The notes under the pieces were generated by a model. That model saw only the letters and a program-made list of their open reading frames with translations, had not been told where the DNA came from and searched no databases. Made by a program: the position numbers and the translations under genes. Below, one piece after another: positions 16,262 to 22,647 of a stretch of DNA of 30,533 bases. The DNA is from Planctomycetota bacterium (GTDB taxonomy: Bacteria; Planctomycetota; Phycisphaerae; UBA1845): contig JADFRO010000001.1 in assembly GCA_022561255.1 (NCBI GenBank), positions 1 to 30,533 on the forward strand, given 5' to 3'. Each line of letters opens with the position of its first letter. The first letter of the stretch is position 1.

Positions 16262-17011
16262 ATGGAAAATTTTGGACGCTTTTGGGCTCGTGGAGGGATC
16301 CGCCGGCTCCTCTTGTTCGGCGTGTTGGTGCAAATTGGATGCATCGGACGCAAGCCGATTGAGCCGGCTTTTCTGCCGAACGGTTTGTTGGGTTTTGCGA
16401 CGGTAGCTGTGGCTCCGGCGCTAAACCTTAGCGGGTCGACGGATTTCGATCCGAATCGATTCGCGGACCTGATGGCGAGCGAACTGAGCTACGCCGACCA
16501 GATCCGGGTGATTCCGGTCAGTCGTGTGCTCGGCGTTTTGGCGGCGCAAGGACGCGACACCGTGGAGTCGGCCAGGCACGCGGGTGAACTGGCGGATTGG
16601 CTCGGAGCGGATGCGATCTTGGTTTTCGCGGTAACGGAATATGATCCCTACGATCCGCCACGAATCGGAATCTCCGCTCAACTGTACGGCAAGAGGCCTA
16701 GGCCGGGCATCGAGCTTGCAGGTCCGGTGGACGCCCCGTCGAGGTTTCGCCCTGATGGCGTCCCGCCGGAGCAACCGAGCGTACACGTGCTGGCGGAGGC
16801 ACAGCGAGTCTTTGACGCCGATCATGCCGGCGTCATCGCGGAGATACGCTCCTTCGCCTACCGGCGCAGCGCGGGCGAGAGTCCGTACGGTTGGAAAAAG
16901 TACGTCGTGAGCCAGGAAGGATTTACGCGGTTTTGTTGCCACGCGACGATCGACTTCTTGTTGAACGGTCGACGCCGTCCGGAACGGTTGGCAAACCGCG
17001 GTGGGAGGTAA
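16262..17011 (+). CDS. Putative lipoprotein of unknown function (GNA1162/CsgG-like appearance)
   Basis: This 249-aa protein starts with a signal peptide (MENFGRFWARGGIRRLLLFG...) that ends in a lipobox (LVQIGC, Cys at about residue 27), so it is probably a membrane-anchored periplasmic lipoprotein. The mature part begins with a beta strand and the segment FATVAVAPALNLSGS, followed by a helix with LMASELSYADQIRVIPVSRV and a second with ADWLGADAILVFAVTEYDPYDPP. This alternating pattern (strand, helix, GADAILVF strand) is like the nucleotide-binding-like fold of lipoproteins in the CsgG/GNA1162 group. That resemblance is an inference from pattern, not a confirmed match. It is the first gene of a plus-strand run leading to the recombinase, with a 68-aa ORF nine bases later. 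Confidence 0.72.
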   Translation: MENFGRFWARGGIRRLLLFGVLVQIGCIGRKPIEPAFLPNGLLGFATVAVAPALNLSGSTDFDPNRFADLMASELSYADQIRVIPVSRVLGVLAAQGRDTVESARHAGELADWLGADAILVFAVTEYDPYDPPRIGISAQLYGKRPRPGIELAGPVDAPSRFRPDGVPPEQPSVHVLAEAQRVFDADHAGVIAEIRSFAYRRSAGESPYGWKKYVVSQEGFTRFCCHATIDFLLNGRRRPERLANRGGR

Positions 17012-17020
17012 ACGGTTCTG

Positions 17021-17227
17021 ATGGGCGTGATTCGACAGCTTTCGCTCGTCAAAGGTGAAGAGCGTTTCGTGTTCCGGTATCAGACGGGACAGGAAACGGA
17101 CGTGATCGACTCCTTTGCCGGGCTGGCTGGAGATTCAACGAGTACCTTCGATTGGTTCGATGCGGCGGTGCTCAGCTATCAGATGGGTCGAAGATTAGAG
17201 ACGGAGCTCGATCAGATCGCCACGTAG
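17021..17227 (+). CDS. Small protein of unknown function (68 aa)
   Basis: An ATG at 17021, nine bases after the stop of the lipoprotein gene, opens a 68-aa ORF. The upstream GGTGGGAGGT is a good ribosome-binding site, although a little far (about 11 bases). The product (MGVIRQLSLVKGEERFVFRY at the start, then a Gly/Asp/Ser-containing turn and an amphipathic C-terminal helix) is acidic and soluble with no signal peptide. The KGEERFVFRYQTGQE stretch looks like a beta-hairpin. I recognise no family. Tight spacing and the ribosome-binding site make it a likely real gene cotranscribed with its neighbour. Confidence 0.68.
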   Translation: MGVIRQLSLVKGEERFVFRYQTGQETDVIDSFAGLAGDSTSTFDWFDAAVLSYQMGRRLETELDQIAT

Positions 17228-17323
17228 TCCGATTGGAAGGAACACGGGCGGTGACCGCCGCTTGTCCCAAGGACGCGGGACCAGGCAGTCGTGGTTGGTT
17301 ATCGCCGATGTGTAGCAGCGATC

Positions 17324-18334
17324 ATGAAAGAGAATTCCTTGATTGACGAATTCCTAAACTACCTGAAGTTCGAGCGCCACTTCTCGCCCCACACGGCGAA
17401 ATGTTACGCGGCCGACTTGGCGCAGTTCTGTGCGTTTCTCAAGGGCGACACAGCCGCGGCAACGGGGCGTCAGAACTTCACGAGGCCCACGCCGAGACTG
17501 GTGGTGGGCGGTTCCTCTTCCGATGCGGCGAGTCCTGCCACGGCGGTTGTCTCGGAATCCAACGTCCAGCAGAAGATTCGCGACGTCGATACCGAGAAGA
17601 TCAAGTCGTTCCTGGCTTTCTTGGGTACGCAGAGTTATTCAAAGTCCACCGTCGCGCGAAAGCTGGCGACCCTGCGAAGCTTTTACAAGTTCTGCCTTCG
17701 TCGTGGTTATGTCTCCACGCACCCGCTGGCGACGATCCGCACGCCGAAGCAGGAGAAGCGACTGCCGAAATTCCTCGAGATGGACCAGATTACCAAGCTG
17801 CTTTCGACTCCCGACGACAACACGCTTCTGGGTTCGCGCGATCGCGCTATGCTCGAATTGTTGTTCTCGACGGGCGTCCGCGTTAGTGAGTTGGTCGATC
17901 TGAACTTCACCGATACGGATTTCGAGGGTCAGACCGTCCGCGTGCGCGGCAAGGGCAAGAAGCAGCGAACCGCTCCGATGGGGCCAACGGCGATTGCATC
18001 CATCCAAAAATACTTGCAACTTCGTCGTGCGGACGCGCGATCGGCATCGTTCGATCAGAACGCCTTGTTCGTCAACAAGCATGGTCAGCGGCTTAGTACC
18101 CGAAGCGTCCGTCGCAAGCTGGACAAGTATCTCGCCGAGGCGGGTCTCGATCCGTCGATTAGTCCTCACACGTTGCGACACAGCTTTGCCACGCACATGC
18201 TTAACAACGGCGCGGATCTTCGAAGCGTACAGGAACTTCTGGGTCACCAGTCGCTTTCTACGACGCAGGTGTATACGCACCTTACGACGCCGCGGCTGAA
18301 GGCCGTCTACGACGACGCCCATCCGCGCTCGTAA
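17324..18334 (+). CDS. xerC: Tyrosine recombinase XerC/XerD
   Basis: Xer recombinases resolve chromosome dimers at dif sites. Numbered from the ATG at 17324 (336 aa), the catalytic residues are all present: R186 (FSTGVRVSEL), K210 (RGKGKKQR), H282-xx-R285 (PHTLRHSFATH), H308 (LLGHQSLSTT) and the nucleophile Y317 (TQVYTHL). The N-terminal SAM-like domain starts with SLIDEFLNYLKFERHFSPHT. Between its helices lies an insertion of ~40 residues (about 41-85), rich in Ser, Ala, Thr and Gly, that typical XerC proteins lack. The frame is open upstream to 17291, but the ATG at 17324 fits the family start. Whether it is XerC or XerD cannot be decided without its partner. Because no integron or phage features surround it, a housekeeping role is most likely. 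Confidence 0.92.
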   Translation: MKENSLIDEFLNYLKFERHFSPHTAKCYAADLAQFCAFLKGDTAAATGRQNFTRPTPRLVVGGSSSDAASPATAVVSESNVQQKIRDVDTEKIKSFLAFLGTQSYSKSTVARKLATLRSFYKFCLRRGYVSTHPLATIRTPKQEKRLPKFLEMDQITKLLSTPDDNTLLGSRDRAMLELLFSTGVRVSELVDLNFTDTDFEGQTVRVRGKGKKQRTAPMGPTAIASIQKYLQLRRADARSASFDQNALFVNKHGQRLSTRSVRRKLDKYLAEAGLDPSISPHTLRHSFATHMLNNGADLRSVQELLGHQSLSTTQVYTHLTTPRLKAVYDDAHPRS

Positions 18335-18361
18335 CCGCCGTCAAACTAACGAAGTAACCAG

Positions 18362-18398
18362 AAGCGTCGGGTCGCTTAGCGGCTCGACGCTTTTCTTG
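18362..18398 (+). terminator. Rho-independent terminator after xerC
   Basis: A perfect 8-bp stem pairs AAGCGTCG (18362-18369) with CGACGCTT (18385-18392), and inner bases can extend it. It is followed by TTTTCTTGTT. It lies 27 bases after the xerC stop and ahead of the convergent mnmE stop. The T-rich side is on the plus strand, so it mainly serves xerC. Confidence 0.8.
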
Positions 18399-18454
18399 TT
18401 GTGGGAGTAGCGAAGCGAACGGCCAAAGGGCGTGCCGGATGAGCGCTTCGACAA

Positions 18455-19861
18455 CTACTTTCCGATGCAGAAGTTTGCAAACACATGGCTCAGAAGGTCT
18501 TCGGTGGAGACGTCGCCGGTTACGCTTGCGAGTTCGTCGAGAGCCTCGCGAAGCTCGAACGCTACGAGATCGGCGCAGTCGATCATCTCGGTGGCGTTCT
18601 CGCTGAGCTTTCCAGCTCGCTGAAGCGCTACGCACGCAGCGTCGATCGCCCGCCGTTGTCGGTCGCTGAGCAGGACGACGTCCTGCGATGTCGTGCGCTC
18701 GATCCGTCCCAGTGCGTCAGCGATGGCGTCTCGCAGGTTTTCGATACCCGTACCCTCGGTCGCGCTGGTCGTGTGGACGGGGCCGAGTCGAAGGGCTTCG
18801 AGACGCTCCACGTTCCTCGCGGCATCCGTGGCCCCGAGCAGGTCGCACTTGTTTGCGACCACAAGGGTCGTTGGCACATCGAGGGAGCGCACGGTCGCGG
18901 CGAGGGCGTCGAGCTTGCGGTCCGTCAGGTCGATAACGACGCAAACCAAATCCACCCGCTCTGCCGCTGACAGCGTCAACGCTCTCGCCTGAGCGATGAT
19001 GTCGTCGGGTGATTGATCCACGCCGGCGGAGTCCATCAGAAGTGCCTCGCCTCGGCCGATGCGGATGCTGGCGGTCAGTATGTCACGCGTTGTGCCCGCC
19101 GCAGCCTCACAGATCGCGCGGCGCGTCTCGCTCAATCGATTCATCAATGAACTCTTGCCGGCGTTGGGACGTCCGAGAAGCAGTACGTGCGGAAGCTGCT
19201 CGAAGCGTTCCACCGATTGCGAAGTGCGAAGTGACTCCTTTAGCTTGTTCGTGACGGACCCAATGCGGTCGCGCAGCGCCCGTGGTGTGATGAACTCAAT
19301 CGGTTCTTCCGAGAAATCGATGTCGGCCTCGACAAGAGCAAGACACTCCGCGAGTTCGTCCCGCAAGTCCACCGTTTGTCTTGCGAGCCGTCCGTCCATC
19401 AAACGGCGGGCGGCGCGCAGCTGTGTATCGGACTGTGCACGGATCAACCCCGCCACCGCCTCCGCTTTGGTGAGGTCCATCGCTCCGTTGAAAAACGCTC
19501 GGGCAGTGAACTCGCCCGCCTCGGCGAGGACCGCTCCGGCGGCTTGTGCGCGTCCCAGAAGCATTTCGAGTGCGGGTGGCGAACCGATCGTCTGTATTTC
19601 CACAATGTCCTCGCGCGTGTAGCTATGCGGCGCACGGAACAAGTAGATCGAGGCAGGTAGTCGCAGGTCGTCATCGATGACCACATCGCCCGATAACCGC
19701 GTCGCTCCGGGCACGGCTGAAATGGGAGTGGCGGTGCACGTCCGGACGATCTTCCGGGCAATGGAGAGGGCACAGGGGCCGCTAAGGCGAACGATGCCTA
19801 CGGCCCCGCGGCCTGGGGCGGAAGAAACCGCCACGATGGTTTCGTTTGTGCGCTCGAGCAT
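18455..19861 (-). CDS. mnmE: tRNA modification GTPase MnmE
   Basis: With MnmG, MnmE adds the carboxymethylaminomethyl (or aminomethyl) group to the wobble uridine of several tRNAs. The 468-aa protein has the N-terminal domain (TIVAVSSAPGRGAVGIVRLSG), the helical domain, and the inserted G domain with G1 GRPNAGKSS (230-238, with the K+-coordinating Asn), TTRD (257-260), G3 DSAG (277-280, usually DTAG) and G4 NKCD (337-340). It ends in the characteristic C-I-G-K. One oddity is that the usual HGGP-type segment after YTxEDxVE reads TIGSPPALEML here. The start at 19861 is canonical (MLERTNETIVAVSSAPG). It is convergent with xerC and divergent from the flagellin gene. Confidence 0.95.
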   Translation of the reverse strand: MLERTNETIVAVSSAPGRGAVGIVRLSGPCALSIARKIVRTCTATPISAVPGATRLSGDVVIDDDLRLPASIYLFRAPHSYTREDIVEIQTIGSPPALEMLLGRAQAAGAVLAEAGEFTARAFFNGAMDLTKAEAVAGLIRAQSDTQLRAARRLMDGRLARQTVDLRDELAECLALVEADIDFSEEPIEFITPRALRDRIGSVTNKLKESLRTSQSVERFEQLPHVLLLGRPNAGKSSLMNRLSETRRAICEAAAGTTRDILTASIRIGRGEALLMDSAGVDQSPDDIIAQARALTLSAAERVDLVCVVIDLTDRKLDALAATVRSLDVPTTLVVANKCDLLGATDAARNVERLEALRLGPVHTTSATEGTGIENLRDAIADALGRIERTTSQDVVLLSDRQRRAIDAACVALQRAGKLSENATEMIDCADLVAFELREALDELASVTGDVSTEDLLSHVFANFCIGK

Positions 19862-20195
19862 GGCGCCGTCCGGTAACCGAGTTCCCCGCCTGACGTTGTT
19901 GCATCGTCACATCTGTTGGCACTTTGGTCAAAGGCGTCCGGTTGTCCGGGCGCGCGAGCAGTGGTGAACGCTGCGCGCGTTCCAGACGGGCGAATAAGAC
20001 GGAAACGCCAAAAAGCGGACCAACCGCTGCAAGAAAAAACTTGACTTTTATCCGTGTTGTGAAGCCGCCAATGATGATTTCACCCAAAAGCGGCTCAGAA
20101 GTTTGCGGCTGTTTTTTTTATATTCTACCGTTCGGGCGAGTACCAGAACCTGTTTTCCAGTACCCAAAAGAAGGTGCGAACTAAGGGCTTCAATT
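19862..20195. promoter_or_regulatory. Divergent mnmE/flagellin intergenic region with repeat-plus-T8 leader
   Basis: These 334 bases contain the promoters of mnmE (minus) and the flagellin gene (plus). I find no clear sigma-28 (GCCGATAA-type -10) or sigma-54 (TGGCAC-N5-TTGC) site; a TTGACT occurs at 20041-20046 but has no good -10 at 17 bases. AGCCGC at 20063-20068 can pair with GCGGCT at 20090-20095 or with a second copy at 20105-20110, and the second copy is followed by T8 (20112-20119) and ATATT. In a transcript starting upstream, this would be an attenuator-like leader. Alternatively, the AT-rich TATATT (20119-20124) may be a -10 element. The start codon is preceded by a weak AAGGGC. Confidence 0.4.
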
Positions 20196-21662
20196 ATGGC
20201 ACTGACCATCACGAACACGAACACGATTATGCTGCTGAACATTCTGAACCGCCACACCGCAGCCCAGGCGAACACGATCCGCCAGCTCTCCACGGGTAAA
20301 CGGATCAACAGCGGAAAGGATGATCCAGCCGGTCTCATCGCCCTGCAAAACCTAAACGCCGAGCTGACGGCGGTGAACGCTTCGCTGATCAACAACCAGC
20401 GGACGGACTCGATGTTGACCGTGGCGGACGCCGCGATCGGCGAGTTGAGCAAACTGCTCAACGAGATTGAGACGCTCGTGGTCAGCTCGACCAGCAGCGC
20501 CAATCTCACCAATTCGGAGATTGCCGCCAACCAGGCGCAGATTGACGACGCATTGACGGCGATCGACCGTATCGTGAACACCACGAACTTCAACGGCAAG
20601 AGGCTTCTGGACGGTAGCTTCTCGATTCAGACCGTCGGTGTCAGCACTCAATTCATCGACAGCCTGCGGGTCTTTTCGCGGAGTCAGGTGACCACCGATA
20701 CGGCGCTCACCGTGACGCGAGTCGCTTCCGCGCAGCTCGCGTCAGCGACCTTCGCATTTGCGGGCGGTACGGCCAGAACGTCCGGCACGACCCAAATCGC
20801 CATCACCGGAACGCTGGGTACGGCGACGGTGACGCTGACCAGTGGATTGACCCAGGCGCAGATCGTTTCGACGATCAACGCGGCCAAGAGCCAAACAGGC
20901 GTTTCGGCGATCCAGAACAGCACCAACATAAAACTCAACTCGACAACCTACGGCACAGATGCGTTCACAAGCGTGCAGGTGCTTTCCGGAGGGACGATCA
21001 ACGCGACCTACGGCACATCGACCGGTGATGGCAACACGGCAAACGATATGTCGAACGTGTCCAAGCAGGCGGGCATCGACGCCAACATGACCATCAACGG
21101 ACAGGCGACCGGTGCGGACGGGTTGGACATCACGTATAGTGCAAACGGACTGAGCCTGGAGTTTACCCTCGACAGCGATTTTGGCAGCGGAAACTCCGGC
21201 GCGACGACCACCACCGTCTTTACCGTCAGGGCGGCGGGTGGCGCGACATTCCAGCTCGGCACGACCACCAGAACGCGGGCAACAATCGGTCTCGACTCGC
21301 TGGCGTCCTACAACCTCGGTGGTGGTAACGGCACGGCGAAGCTCAGCGAGCTCAAGGCCGGCGGCGCTGTGGATCTCAAGACGGACGCGGGTGGTGCGCT
21401 AAGCGCCGTTCGTGAGGCGATTGCCGAGGTGGCCAGCACCCGAGGCCGAATCGGTGGATTCCAGAGGTTCCAGGTTGGAAGTGCGATTTCCTCGCTTCAG
21501 TCGGCGCAGAAAGGTCTGACCGAAGCAACCAGTTTGATCGGCGACACGGACTTCGCAATCGCAACCGCCAGACTCAACCAGGAGACCGTGCTCATCCAGG
21601 CGGCGATACAGCTACTCGGCGTCGCCAACCAGACGGGTTTACAGATCCTGTCACTGCTCTAA
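20196..21662 (+). CDS. fliC: Flagellin
   Basis: Flagellin forms the external flagellar filament after export through the flagellar type III system. The 488-aa protein starts at 20196 (MALTITNTNTIMLLNILNRH). It has the conserved D0/D1 N-terminal part with QLSTGKRINSGKDDPAGLIA and NFNGKRLLDG (about 1-140) and the matching C-terminal part (about 400-488) with AEVASTRGRIGGFQ and ARLNQETVLIQAAI...LLGVANQTGLQILSLL. The Ala/Thr/Gly-rich middle (about 140-390) contains a flagellin hook IN-like segment (TLTSGLTQAQIVSTINAAKS) and would be surface-exposed. No other flagellar genes are nearby. The ORF is open for 93 bases upstream, but the ATG at 20196 fits the family start. Confidence 0.95.
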   Translation: MALTITNTNTIMLLNILNRHTAAQANTIRQLSTGKRINSGKDDPAGLIALQNLNAELTAVNASLINNQRTDSMLTVADAAIGELSKLLNEIETLVVSSTSSANLTNSEIAANQAQIDDALTAIDRIVNTTNFNGKRLLDGSFSIQTVGVSTQFIDSLRVFSRSQVTTDTALTVTRVASAQLASATFAFAGGTARTSGTTQIAITGTLGTATVTLTSGLTQAQIVSTINAAKSQTGVSAIQNSTNIKLNSTTYGTDAFTSVQVLSGGTINATYGTSTGDGNTANDMSNVSKQAGIDANMTINGQATGADGLDITYSANGLSLEFTLDSDFGSGNSGATTTTVFTVRAAGGATFQLGTTTRTRATIGLDSLASYNLGGGNGTAKLSELKAGGAVDLKTDAGGALSAVREAIAEVASTRGRIGGFQRFQVGSAISSLQSAQKGLTEATSLIGDTDFAIATARLNQETVLIQAAIQLLGVANQTGLQILSLL

Positions 21663-21695
21663 CGGCCGTCAAATCGGTTCAGATCAAAAAGGAGC

Positions 21696-21720
21696 CGAGC
21701 GCGCTTGGGGGAGCCGCTCG
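21696..21720 (+). terminator. Weak hairpin downstream of the flagellin gene
   Basis: CGAGCG (21696-21701) pairs with CGCTCG (21715-21720), about 33 bases after the flagellin stop, and a second short inverted repeat (TCGAC/GTCGA, 21721-21745) follows directly. No T-tract is present, so this would be at most a Rho-assisted end or a 3' stability element for the flagellin mRNA. Confidence 0.25.
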
Positions 21721-21862
21721 TCGACGGGGTACCGCGACGGGTCGAGGGGAAAGCCTTCGGCCCGTTGTGCGTTACCAGTAGCGTCTGGGGGGTATCTCCA
21801 CCGTTCGCCATTTCGCGTTTGTTCTTGAGTCGGCTCGCTCAACGTCCGATCACTCAATATGT

Positions 21863-22627
21863 ATGTGCGCGTGCGAACCAATCCGTGGCTACGACTCCGA
21901 GGTCCGACACTTCGACGAGCTTGTTGTACAGACCGGCGAGAGCTGGTGGGGCCACCGCACGCCGGCCGGCATCCGCCGCCTCGCTCGAAGAGCACGCTTG
22001 CTGACCGATGGGATTCAACTCTCTTCAAGCGATCGGGTTCTGGAGATTGCGGCCGGTGCGGGAGCATTTACGGAGACTGTGTTGCGCCGCGTACCGCAAG
22101 CTCACATCGTCGCGACAGATATCTCCGGCGCATCGATAGATTACCTAGCCTCGCGCTTGCGTGAGTATCCGAATCTCGAACCCCGCCTCGCTGACATCAC
22201 ACGCTTGGAGTTCGAGGATGAAGTCTTCGACGCGGCGATCGGCAACTCAGCTCTTCATCACGTTGATACGCAACTCTGTCTGAAAGAGCTGTTCCGTGTG
22301 CTTCGACCCGGCGGACGTCTACTGATCTTTGAGCCCAATCTGCTCAACCCGGAAGTGCTATTGGAATCAACTGTAGCGCGCCGCCTTGCCGTTCGGTCGC
22401 TCGAATACTCGGTCGAGGAGCAAACGCACACACGCTGGCGTTACCGCTCGATGTTGCGGCGCGCCGGATTCGTGCAAGTGTCCGTACGTCCTTTTGACTT
22501 TCTGCATCCCAAGACACCGCGATTTCTTCTCGGCACGGTTGTGAACGTAGGACGCGTTCTCGAATGTTTTCCAATACTCCGCGAGATATCGGGTTCACTG
22601 CTTCTGGCGGCGCGCCGTCCCGCCTGA
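21863..22627 (+). CDS. SAM-dependent class I methyltransferase
   Basis: This 254-aa protein is a Rossmann-fold methyltransferase of the Methyltransf_11 type. Motif I is VLEIAAGAGAFTETV, which binds S-adenosylmethionine. It is followed by the acidic strand end IVATDISGASI, motif IV DAAIGNSALHHVD and the post-motif LRPGGRLLIFEPN. Near the C-terminus the RRAGFVQVSVRPFDF segment is typical of the fold's last strands. The N-terminus is short and contains YDSEVRHFDELV. The substrate is unknown; such enzymes act on small molecules, quinones, lipids or sugars. The start at 21863 has no clear ribosome-binding site, and an in-frame alternative would remove part of the N-terminal helix. Its stop is 20 bases from the convergent large repeat protein. 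Confidence 0.87.
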   Translation: MCACEPIRGYDSEVRHFDELVVQTGESWWGHRTPAGIRRLARRARLLTDGIQLSSSDRVLEIAAGAGAFTETVLRRVPQAHIVATDISGASIDYLASRLREYPNLEPRLADITRLEFEDEVFDAAIGNSALHHVDTQLCLKELFRVLRPGGRLLIFEPNLLNPEVLLESTVARRLAVRSLEYSVEEQTHTRWRYRSMLRRAGFVQVSVRPFDFLHPKTPRFLLGTVVNVGRVLECFPILREISGSLLLAARRPA

Positions 22628-22647
22628 ACCGCTCTTGCAGCATCCTG

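Noticed and set aside
21705..22004. TTG-started ORF after an AAGGAG motif downstream of the flagellin gene
   Set aside because: It runs into the methyltransferase gene in another frame and its product looks random; the AAGGAG is probably chance.
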